From: an uncultured Saprospiraceae bacterium
GTDB lineage: Bacteria; Bacteroidota; Bacteroidia; Chitinophagales; Saprospiraceae
NCBI GenBank assembly: GCA_938033975.1
Contig: CALHKJ010000122.1
Coordinates: forward strand, 1-18,815
Direction: 5' to 3'
DNA length: 18,815 bases
Each line of letters starts with the position of its first letter. Position 1 is the stretch's first letter. This document shows positions 6,419-12,401 of this stretch, piece after piece. The translations under genes were made by a program, and so were the position numbers. The notes beneath the pieces were generated by a model, which saw only the letters and a list, made by a program, of their open reading frames with translations, made no database searches and was not told the DNA's origin.

Positions 6419-6856
6419 AAAAGAGTAATATGCAAAATGCTCCTCATTTGGTTTAGCCACATACAAAAACAACAAACCAACAAGTCCCAATACCAATCCG
6501 AAAATATTTTTGTCAAGAAATCCTAAGATAATTGCAATGAGTGTTGGTCCTTCAATGAACGCCCATCTTACAATATTGACTGCTCTAAAACTAGTAAAAG
6601 CATGTTCATACGAATTGAAAGACTTAGAGCTAGCATGATTGATATTGGTTTGATATATTTTTGTGCTTGCAAGCATACCTAGCAAAACCAAAACAGCAGA
6701 AATTCTAAAATACATAGTGCTATAGGAATTGACTATTTCCCCTGATCCTGAACTAATCAAGTAGTAAATAACAACCAATATTATTAAGACGCCTCCACTC
6801 AGTGCGAGATGTAGAATTCCTAAAGTCCTTTTGTCTTCTTGTTTAATTTTTGCCAT
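6416..6856 (-). CDS. Four-helix membrane protein, unknown
   Basis: This 146-residue protein begins with a basic N-terminus (MAKIKQEDKRT). Hydrophobic segments lie at about residues 13-34, 48-66, 92-112 and 114-133. A soluble loop between helices 2 and 3 is rich in polar residues (IYQTNINHASSKSFNSYEHAF). The layout resembles small uncharacterised Bacteroidota membrane proteins, but I cannot name a family. It lies 10 bp downstream of the methyltransferase on the same strand, so the two probably share a transcript. Confidence 0.65.
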   Translation of the reverse strand: MAKIKQEDKRTLGILHLALSGGVLIILVVIYYLISSGSGEIVNSYSTMYFRISAVLVLLGMLASTKIYQTNINHASSKSFNSYEHAFTSFRAVNIVRWAFIEGPTLIAIILGFLDKNIFGLVLGLVGLLFLYVAKPNEEHFAYYSF

Positions 6857-6866
6857 CTGTTTTTAT

Positions 6867-7670
6867 TTATTCTTTTCTTCCTAATACGGTAAACACCGCA
6901 GGTATTGCATGCCCATTTACCTCGTATACATATTCTTGTTCCGCACGTTTTCTTATGCCTTCAAAACAAGGGTAAGGATTGTAATCATATTCATTAAATC
7001 CTATCACTTGAATGCCATTGTTTCTCAATGCATTTTGAACATCAGCCACTCCATGAATCCAAAAATATTCATCAAATTTGACTCCTTCACTTCCATCCGT
7101 ATAGCTCCCTTCAGATAATTCATGAAAGGCTTTTCCTTTACTAAAATATGGAAAGGCTATTTGTTGATCTTTCCATTCCCACATATAGAGATAAGGATGA
7201 AATTCTGCCATATAAAACATGCCACCTGGCTTCAATCTCTTGGCTACTTGCTCTGCCCATTGATTAATATCTGGTAACCAACAGATTGCACCATAAGAAG
7301 TATAGACAATATCAAACTGATCTTGAATCACCTGATCCATCATTATAATATTGGATTCGATGAATGTCGCCGCTATGTTTAATTCCTTTGATAGTGATTG
7401 TGCAGTTTCGATTGATTTAGTAGAAAGATCGACTCCTGTTACAGTGGCACCCATTCTCGCAAAGGAAAGAGTGTCCAAGCCAAAATGACATTGAAGGTGG
7501 AGTAAAGATTTGCCAGAAACTTCAGGCATTTCTTCCAATACAATAGGCCCCAATGCTGTGTTTCCTTTCTTAAAACCTTCCAAATCATAAAATTTGCTAT
7601 CTATATGTGCCTCCGTTCTTGCATCCCACAGCTTTTTATTTGCTTCGAAATAGGTATTGTTGTTCTCCAT
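6867..7670 (-). CDS. Class I SAM-dependent methyltransferase
   Basis: This 267-residue protein has the SAM-binding Rossmann motifs: motif I SLLHLQCHFGLDTL at ~55-68, the acidic end of beta2 in GVDLS at 79-83, IVYTSYGAICWL for beta4, and LKPGGMFYMAEFHP for the post-beta4 region. The HLQCHFG form of motif I is typical of a Bacteroidota/Firmicutes subgroup of putative small-molecule methyltransferases. The substrate cannot be inferred. ATG at 7670 is 31 bp from the divergent DUF3467 start. The membrane protein gene follows after 10 bp. Confidence 0.85.
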   Translation of the reverse strand: MENNNTYFEANKKLWDARTEAHIDSKFYDLEGFKKGNTALGPIVLEEMPEVSGKSLLHLQCHFGLDTLSFARMGATVTGVDLSTKSIETAQSLSKELNIAATFIESNIIMMDQVIQDQFDIVYTSYGAICWLPDINQWAEQVAKRLKPGGMFYMAEFHPYLYMWEWKDQQIAFPYFSKGKAFHELSEGSYTDGSEGVKFDEYFWIHGVADVQNALRNNGIQVIGFNEYDYNPYPCFEGIRKRAEQEYVYEVNGHAIPAVFTVLGRKE

Positions 7671-7672
7671 AG

Positions 7673-7680
7673 TATCTTTG
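7673..7680 (+). promoter_or_regulatory. -7 promoter element TATCTTTG
   Basis: This exact TAnnTTTG match lies 21 bp before ATG 7702 of the DUF3467 gene, in the short divergent gap with the methyltransferase. It argues for the 7702 start over the in-frame ATG at 7657, which lies upstream of the promoter and inside the methyltransferase gene. Confidence 0.6.
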
Positions 7681-7701
7681 TTAAAAATAAAAGTAAAAAC
7701 A

Positions 7702-8013
7702 ATGGGACAAGAAAAGAAGAAGAATTCGATGAATATTGAATTACCTGAAGATGTTGCGGAAGGTACATATGCAAATCTTGCTATTATATCTCACTCTCAT
7801 GCAGAGTTTGTAGTTGACTTTATCAGAATGGTACCCAATGTGCCAAAGGCAAAAGTTAAGTCAAGAATTATTTTGACTCCACATCATGCTAAAAGGTTAT
7901 TGACTGCATTAGAAGACAATGTCAAAAAGTATGAGGAGAAAAATGGTAAAATCGAAGGAGGAAATAAAAATCCATTTCCGAATATGAATTTTACACCAAC
8001 GGCTCAAGCTTAA
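7702..8013 (+). CDS. DUF3467 family protein
   Basis: From ATG 7702 the protein has 103 residues. It matches DUF3467: ELPEDVAEGTYANLAIISHSHAEFVVDFIRMVP, then KVKSRIILTPHHAKRLLTALEDNVKKYEE, which is most of the family. A short Asn/Pro/Gly-rich tail follows. The family is widespread in Bacteroidota as a small cytoplasmic protein without a known role. The gene is convergent with ruvB, and the two stop codons share the palindrome TTAA at 8010-8013. Confidence 0.85.
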   Translation: MGQEKKKNSMNIELPEDVAEGTYANLAIISHSHAEFVVDFIRMVPNVPKAKVKSRIILTPHHAKRLLTALEDNVKKYEEKNGKIEGGNKNPFPNMNFTPTAQA

Positions 8014-9035
8014 AATAAAGATCCAGGCACAGTAGGAGGTTCGATGTTGAGATGCTCATAAGCTTTTTGTGTAGCTTCTCTTCCTCTTGGTGTCCGTTGA
8101 ATAAATCCTTCCATAATTAAGAAGGGTTCGTGAACGTCCTCGATAGTACCAGCCTCTTCGCCCACCGCGGTTGCAATAGTCGTAATCCCAACTGGTCCTC
8201 CCTTGAATTTTTCAATGATTGTCGATAGGATTCTATTGTCCATTTCATCCAATCCACTGGAATCAACATTCAATGCATTCAAGCCGTATACGGCAATCTC
8301 TTGTGTTATGATTCCATTTCCTTTCACCTGTGCAAAATCTCTGATTCTTCTCAAGAGTGCATTTGCGATTCTAGGTGTGCCTCTACTTCTTCTTGCAATT
8401 TCTAAAGCACCAAGATGCTCAATTTCTATTTCCAATATTGAAGCCGATCTTTTTATGATGCTAAGGATAACACCTACCTCGTAATAATCAAGGTGGCAAT
8501 TGATCCCAAATCTTGCTCGTAGTGGTGCTGTCAACAAACCCATTCGAGTGGTTGCTCCTACCAATGTAAATGGATTTAATGTAAGCTGAACTGTTCTTGC
8601 ACTTGGTCCACTATCGATCATGATATCAATTCGATAATCTTCCATGGCACTATAGAGGTACTCTTCGACTACATTATTAAGTCGGTGTATCTCATCAATA
8701 AAGAGAACATCTCCTTCTTGTAAATTTGTCAATAATCCTGCAAGATCACCTGGCTTTTCCAAAACAGGACCTGAAGTCATTTTTAAACCGGTATTCAACT
8801 CAGTGGCAATAATGTGGGATAGGGTAGTTTTACCCAAACCAGGAGGTCCATGCAAAAGAACATGGTCCAATGCCTCTTCCCTCATATTCGCCGCCTGAAT
8901 AAATACTTGGAGATTCTCCACCAATTTCGGTTGCCCTTCAAACTCTGAAAGTGCTTTCGGTCTTAGTGCTCTTTCTACCTGTTTTTCTTCAGGTGTGTAC
9001 TGCTCATCGGTAGGATCTAAATGCTCGTTACTCAA
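8010..9035 (-). CDS. ruvB: Holliday junction branch migration ATPase RuvB
   Basis: This 341-residue protein is the hexameric AAA+ motor that works with RuvA to move Holliday junctions in recombination repair. Visible motifs are ERALRPKALSEFEGQ at 21-35, Walker A GPPGLGKTT at 63-71, Walker B with LFIDEIHR at 111-118, sensor 1 in GATTRMGLL, RARFG, the arginine-containing RGTPRIANALLRR of sensor 2, and a winged-helix C-terminus ending QRTPRGREATQKAYEHL. The length is normal. The start codon is TTG at 9035, because a stop lies two codons upstream in frame and no ATG precedes the conserved N-terminus. A perfect -7 element lies 24 bp upstream. ruvA and ruvC are not in the window. Confidence 0.97.
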   Translation of the reverse strand: MSNEHLDPTDEQYTPEEKQVERALRPKALSEFEGQPKLVENLQVFIQAANMREEALDHVLLHGPPGLGKTTLSHIIATELNTGLKMTSGPVLEKPGDLAGLLTNLQEGDVLFIDEIHRLNNVVEEYLYSAMEDYRIDIMIDSGPSARTVQLTLNPFTLVGATTRMGLLTAPLRARFGINCHLDYYEVGVILSIIKRSASILEIEIEHLGALEIARRSRGTPRIANALLRRIRDFAQVKGNGIITQEIAVYGLNALNVDSSGLDEMDNRILSTIIEKFKGGPVGITTIATAVGEEAGTIEDVHEPFLIMEGFIQRTPRGREATQKAYEHLNIEPPTVPGSLF

Positions 9036-9058
9036 ATTTTATGGTAGATTTTATATTA

Positions 9059-9066
9059 CAAAAATA
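9059..9066 (-). promoter_or_regulatory. -7 promoter element TATTTTTG for ruvB
   Basis: CAAAAATA on the plus strand reads TATTTTTG on the minus strand, an exact TAnnTTTG match 23 bp before the TTG start of ruvB. It implies a 5' leader of roughly 15-18 nt. Confidence 0.6.
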
Positions 9067-9093
9067 CCTATAAATTAAATGGATTCAAAATGG

Positions 9094-9124
9094 TAGCATT
9101 GTGGCCTTTGGGGCCGCAATGCTA
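9094..9124. repeat. 13-bp hairpin beside a heptamer array
   Basis: The arm 9094-9106 (TAGCATTGTGGCC) pairs with 9112-9124 (GGCCGCAATGCTA) with one G-U pair and a 5-nt TTTGG loop. It lies between divergent genes, upstream of both promoters, so it does not end either gene. The next base begins the TTCCAGA-type array. Confidence 0.75.
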
Positions 9125-9152
9125 GACTCCAGACTTCCAGACTCCAGACTTT
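9125..9152. repeat. TTCCAGA-type array
   Basis: Units gactcca, gacttcca, gactcca, gacttt have a 7-bp period with one 8-bp unit. The 8-bp unit gacttcca also occurs twice in the array at 18334-18366. Confidence 0.75.
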
Positions 9153-9261
9153 GGCAGCGAGCTAAGAAGACCTTCTGCTTTCTTGCTCTAAGCTTTTTCG
9201 GGAACAACAAATGACCCAAAGGTCTCCCGACCTCTTGGGATTATATACCGCAGACTGAAAA

Positions 9262-9296
9262 TCTGACCTCTGACCTCTGATCTCTGACGTCTACAT
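9262..9296. repeat. Heptamer array, TCTGACC type, 5 units
   Basis: Units tctgacc, tctgacc, tctgatc, tctgacg, tctacat have an exact 7-bp period. The right end TCTGACGTCTA matches the right end of the array at 6366-6400. Confidence 0.85.
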
Positions 9297-9354
9297 AAAG
9301 AAACTTTAATACTTCCTTAATCCCTAACACCCCACAACTACAAGCAAAAATCAA

Positions 9355-9362
9355 TATTTTTG
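9355..9362 (+). promoter_or_regulatory. -7 promoter element TATTTTTG
   Basis: This exact TAnnTTTG match lies 19 bp before ATG 9382 of the thioredoxin-fold lipoprotein gene. No clear -33 TTG is present. Confidence 0.55.
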
Positions 9363-9381
9363 TATTTCAAAATCATATACA

Positions 9382-9993
9382 ATGTCCAATAAAATATACT
9401 ACCTTATCGGTTTCTTGTTTTTGATTGTTTTGACTGCTTGTCAAGAGTCAAAGGTTGATCCAGCTGCCAATCCAACGACGACAAAAACTGAAGCCCAAAG
9501 GCATCCTGCTGCAATTGGAAATAAGCCAAATAAGGTACATACGAATGTTGATGGTCGAAAGAAAAAAATAGTGACCCAATATCTTGATACAGGAGGTATG
9601 AAATGGATAACAATGGAGGAAGCTTCCAATCTTAAAAATACAGATGGGAAGAAGTTTCTTGTAGATGTTTATACTGATTGGTGTGGTTGGTGCAAGGTGA
9701 TGGATAAAAAGACATTTTCCGATAATAATGTTAAAAAGTATCTAGAAGAAAACTATCATTTAGTAAAATTCAACGCAGAGCAGACAGATCCTATAAAATT
9801 TAAGAATAAGACCTATTCTTGGGCCGAATTGGGTAGAAATGGCATAAATATGTTAGCTGTAGACATTTTGGGGAACCAAATGAGCTATCCAACGTTGGTA
9901 TATTTTGATGAAAATCTTAATAAAATTAATGTGAGCCCAGGTTATAAAGGTCCTGAGCAATTATTAGCCGAATTAAAGGACATGGATAATTAA
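9382..9993 (+). CDS. Thioredoxin-fold lipoprotein
   Basis: This 203-residue protein starts with a lipoprotein signal (lipobox LTA/C20) followed by a polar linker to about residue 70. The thioredoxin-like domain then has FLVDVYTDWC101GWC104KVMDKKTF as the active site and a cis-Pro in SYPT (P170). The KVMDKKTF...V..YL pattern after the CxxC is that of the DUF255/thioredoxin_7-like group rather than TlpA. It should sit in a membrane facing the periplasm and act as a disulfide oxidoreductase. It is the first gene of a plus-strand run to 11605 and has its own -7 element. It differs in family from the TlpA-like lipoprotein at 5694. Confidence 0.85.
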   Translation: MSNKIYYLIGFLFLIVLTACQESKVDPAANPTTTKTEAQRHPAAIGNKPNKVHTNVDGRKKKIVTQYLDTGGMKWITMEEASNLKNTDGKKFLVDVYTDWCGWCKVMDKKTFSDNNVKKYLEENYHLVKFNAEQTDPIKFKNKTYSWAELGRNGINMLAVDILGNQMSYPTLVYFDENLNKINVSPGYKGPEQLLAELKDMDN

Positions 9994-10029
9994 TAAATAA
10001 AACTTACTTTTAAGAAAAAACTGACCACC

Positions 10030-10599
10030 ATGAAGTCGATATTTTTAACAATTACCTTTGTTTTCGGTGCTTTTGCATTATCAGCTCAAGCTGATCAGCT
10101 AGTGAAAGTGCTCATGCACAAAGCACAATATGAATATTTAACCGACAATATAACTGAGTTGCAAAGTTCCGTAGAAGTTGTACAACAAGCTTACCAACGA
10201 GCTGATAATTCTGTAATTGGTAAAACCAAAGGAGACATTATAAAAATAGTACATCAAGCACCATCTATTTTAAGTAACTTTTGTTCCATGGCCATGGCTA
10301 CCATTGATGATCCAAATGCAGCAGGTTCTAGACACAATCTTGATTATGGTGAATTTGCAAAGACTGTAAATGCAAATGATGATTATGTTGAACTTGAATT
10401 ATTACCATCAGAAATTGAAACTTTGAATAAATTGGTTAAATCCATCAGAGACAAAAAATATAGATTGAAAGTATCTGGATATGCAATCCACGAAAGCCAA
10501 AGAGCAAAAGATTCAGATAAGAACGTCGAGATGTTGTCGAATTTGACAACTGAAATGGGAGAAGCAATTGAAATTATAAAAATAGGAAAGCACAGATAA
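10030..10599 (+). CDS. Secreted protein of unknown function
   Basis: This 189-residue protein has a clear Sec signal peptide (MKSIFLTITFVFGAFALSA/Q, residues 1-19). The mature part is mostly helical in appearance, with amphipathic stretches around residues 22-55 and 125-185. No membrane segment, CxxC or known catalytic motif is seen, and I do not recognise a family. Its stop is only 3 bp from the DUF3127 start and its start is 36 bp after the lipoprotein gene, which suggests cotranscription. It is probably periplasmic. Confidence 0.6.
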   Translation: MKSIFLTITFVFGAFALSAQADQLVKVLMHKAQYEYLTDNITELQSSVEVVQQAYQRADNSVIGKTKGDIIKIVHQAPSILSNFCSMAMATIDDPNAAGSRHNLDYGEFAKTVNANDDYVELELLPSEIETLNKLVKSIRDKKYRLKVSGYAIHESQRAKDSDKNVEMLSNLTTEMGEAIEIIKIGKHR

Positions 10600-10602
10600 T
10601 AT

Positions 10603-10992
10603 ATGTCATTTGAAATAACAGGTAAACTTCACAAAGTTTTTGAAGTACAAGCAAAGAGTGATAGATTTCAAACAAGAGAATTCGTCATTACCACGGAAGG
10701 TCAATATCCTCAATTTATTAAATTTCAACTTACACAAGATCGTTGTGAATTGATTTCAAATTTTGAAGAAGGCAAGGATATTAAAGTATACTTTGACTTG
10801 AGAGGAAGAGAGTGGCAAGAAAAATTCTTTACCAATCTAAATGCATGGAAATTAGAAGCAGCGACAACTGAAAACGACGCAGCACCTAATGATATTCCAC
10901 AAGCAGTAGGTGAGCCACCTGAGATGGGAGGATTCCCAACAGCCAAGGATAGTGCTCCAGCTAACAACGATTTAGATGATCTGCCGTTTTAA
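10603..10992 (+). CDS. DUF3127 protein with SSB-like acidic C-terminal tip
   Basis: This 129-residue protein has two parts. Residues 1-85 match DUF3127 as I know it (SFEITGKLHKVFE, TREFVITTEGQYPQFIKFQLT, VYFDLRGREW, FFTNLNAWKLE), with an OB-fold-like strand pattern. Residues 86-129 are a flexible Ala/Pro/Asp tail ending DLDDLPF. That tip closely resembles the SSB C-terminal peptide (acidic residues then a terminal Pro-Phe) through which SSB recruits repair and replication proteins. A single-stranded nucleic acid role is therefore inferred, not shown. The next gene starts 17 nt inside its 3' end. Confidence 0.82.
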   Translation: MSFEITGKLHKVFEVQAKSDRFQTREFVITTEGQYPQFIKFQLTQDRCELISNFEEGKDIKVYFDLRGREWQEKFFTNLNAWKLEAATTENDAAPNDIPQAVGEPPEMGGFPTAKDSAPANNDLDDLPF

Positions 10993-11605
10993 TATACGGT
11001 CGTACTTTTTTCTCAAATTTATTGTACTTATAGGCTTTTCGATTCTTTTCGGAAATTCCAATTCCTATGCCCAGGATGAACAATACCAACAGCTAGATTC
11101 ACTTTGGATGCTAAGTTGGAATTCGGAATGGGATGATGCACTCCACGAATTTAAAATAGTCTATGAGACTCCGACCGAAGAGGATTACGGTGAGTTGTTA
11201 GCCACTTGGGCACATCTTGAAGATTGGACACAATGGGAATATTCAATCGGAGATTATTCAGGGAGTATCTGGCAAAAATGGCCTAGACGTGATGATGAAT
11301 GGGAGCTGAGATCTGAAGGGAATATTACCACCATTACCAATAGATGGCGCAATGATAATTCTGAGGTTGTTATCAATTACAATAATGAAATAAAACTCAT
11401 ATGGAAATCAAAATCTTTTAATGATGGCAATGTATGGGTGCTTGAGAAAAACGATTTCGGTGAGTTCGAATTTTTCACCGAATTTGTTGATGATCCAAGA
11501 GATTGGTTGATCTATGATGATACTGCACTAGATCTTCCATTGGATGTGAAGGTGGCCTGTTGCTTCATTGCATTATACAGAACCACCGCCCCTTTTCGTA
11601 GATAG
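10976..11605 (+). CDS. Secreted Trp/acidic-rich protein of unknown function
   Basis: This 209-residue ORF starts at ATG 10976, inside the last codons of the DUF3127 gene (17-nt overlap, +1 frame), which suggests translational coupling. Residues ~1-32 form a signal peptide (FFLKFIVLIGFSILFG...SYA/Q). The mature part is rich in Trp and acidic residues (WNSEWDDALHEF, WAHLEDWTQWEY, SIWQKWPRRDDEW) with beta-like periodicity and ends CCFIALYRTTAPFRR. No known domain is recognised. The gene ends 9 bp from the convergent peroxiredoxin stop. The open frame, signal peptide and compact context support it being real; the exact start is less sure. Confidence 0.6.
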   Translation: MICRFNIRSYFFLKFIVLIGFSILFGNSNSYAQDEQYQQLDSLWMLSWNSEWDDALHEFKIVYETPTEEDYGELLATWAHLEDWTQWEYSIGDYSGSIWQKWPRRDDEWELRSEGNITTITNRWRNDNSEVVINYNNEIKLIWKSKSFNDGNVWVLEKNDFGEFEFFTEFVDDPRDWLIYDDTALDLPLDVKVACCFIALYRTTAPFRR

Positions 11606-11614
11606 ATAAAGAAA

Positions 11615-12100
11615 TTAGGATTCCTTGGCCAAAACCATTGCCTCTAGTACCTGCTCTCCGTGGATTTTTGTTTTAACCTTCTCAATTATGTTTTCGATGA
11701 TACCTTCTTCATTTACTAATATGGTTGTTCGATAGACTCCGATAATCTCTCTCCCCATAAATTTCTTCGGTCCCCAAAGACCATAGCTGGTAAGAACTGA
11801 CTTATCCTCATCACTTAAAAGATCGTACTGAAATTCATATTTATCAATAAACTTCAGATGCTTTTTAGGCGGATCTGGACTCACACCAAACACCTTATAA
11901 CCAGCTTTCGATATCTTTCTATAGTTATCTCTGATACTGCACGCTTCCTTTGTACATCCAGGAGAATCGTCTTTAGGATAAAAAAACAAGACATATTTCT
12001 CACCTTTTAAGGATTCTGAACTCACTATTTCCCCGTTTTGATTGGGCATTTCAAACACAGGAAGTTTCTCTCCTACTTTAATCTTCATTTTATAATTCAT
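11615..12100 (-). CDS. bcp: Thioredoxin-dependent peroxiredoxin, BCP/PrxQ type
   Basis: This 161-residue cytoplasmic peroxiredoxin should reduce hydrogen and organic peroxides using thioredoxin. The active-site segment VLFFYPKDDSPGC49TKEAC54 has the peroxidatic Cys49 in the PxxxT/SxxC-like PGCT context. The second Cys lies five residues on, which defines the BCP/PrxQ intramolecular-disulfide type. VFGVSPDP and GREIIGVYRTTILVNEEG also fit the family, and the length is typical. ATG at 12100 is used; a second ATG four codons in is possible. A TACATTTG element lies 62 bp upstream on the minus strand. Confidence 0.93.
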   Translation of the reverse strand: MNYKMKIKVGEKLPVFEMPNQNGEIVSSESLKGEKYVLFFYPKDDSPGCTKEACSIRDNYRKISKAGYKVFGVSPDPPKKHLKFIDKYEFQYDLLSDEDKSVLTSYGLWGPKKFMGREIIGVYRTTILVNEEGIIENIIEKVKTKIHGEQVLEAMVLAKES

Positions 12101-12162
12101 TTTCTTGCCTCTATAACCCTTTATTATTGATTTTGTTCAAGAAAAACAGGAAATAAACTAAA

Positions 12163-12170
12163 CAAATGTA
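12163..12170 (-). promoter_or_regulatory. -7 promoter element TACATTTG
   Basis: CAAATGTA on the plus strand reads TACATTTG on the minus strand, an exact TAnnTTTG match. It lies 62 bp before the peroxiredoxin start, giving a leader of about 55 nt. Confidence 0.4.
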
Positions 12171-12235
12171 GAGAAGCCATTGAATTTGGAAAAATAACGC
12201 TTTAGTGTGCCCTTTTTTGACCCCAGACACAAGGC

Positions 12236-12282
12236 TGCCAGATTCCAGAGAACGAACACCTAATACTTCCAAGGGGTTTTAA
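12236..12282. repeat. Short TTCCAGA array plus AAC-rich/CCAAGGGGTTTTAA module
   Basis: Two TTCCAGA-type units (tgccaga, ttccaga; 12236-12249) are followed by GAACGAACACC and then CTTCCAAGGGGTTTTAA (12266-12282). The same order and near-identical bases occur at 18334-18399. This lies in the 289-bp gap between the peroxiredoxin start and the M23 gene end, which holds no credible gene. Confidence 0.6.
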
Positions 12283-12329
12283 GCTTATATTGTTCTTGAA
12301 GTGATATTAACCCTAAACACTCAGAAAAC

Positions 12330-12401
12330 TCTGAAGTCTGACCTCTGAAGTCTGAGATCTTTAGATTCTGACCTCTGAAGACTGAAATCTTAGATTCTAA
12401 A
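12330..12401. repeat. Heptamer array, TCTGACC/TCTGAAG type, ~10 units
   Basis: Units tctgaag, tctgacc, tctgaag, tctgaga, tctttaga, ttctgacc, tctgaag, actgaaa, tcttaga, ttctaaa keep a 7-bp period with two 8-bp units. The right end enters the M23 peptidase gene: its stop codon (12390-12392) and last few codons lie within the array. Confidence 0.82.

Larger units (their letters stand above)
9036..9381. other. Repeat-rich divergent intergenic region
   Basis: This 346-bp gap between divergent ruvB and the thioredoxin-fold lipoprotein holds no credible gene. In order it contains the ruvB promoter element, a 13-bp hairpin (9094-9124), a TTCCAGA-type array (9125-9152), two further imperfect hairpins (9159-9188 with GAGC-AAGAA pairing to TTCTT-GCTC; 9215-9239 with CCCAA-GGTC pairing to GACC-TTGGG), a TCTGACC array (9262-9296), and the lipoprotein promoter element. 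Much of the region can be folded as single-stranded nucleic acid. Confidence 0.8.

Noticed and set aside
7657..7701. Upstream in-frame start for the DUF3467 protein
   Set aside because: It lies upstream of the -7 element and inside the divergent methyltransferase gene, and the added residues are not part of the family.
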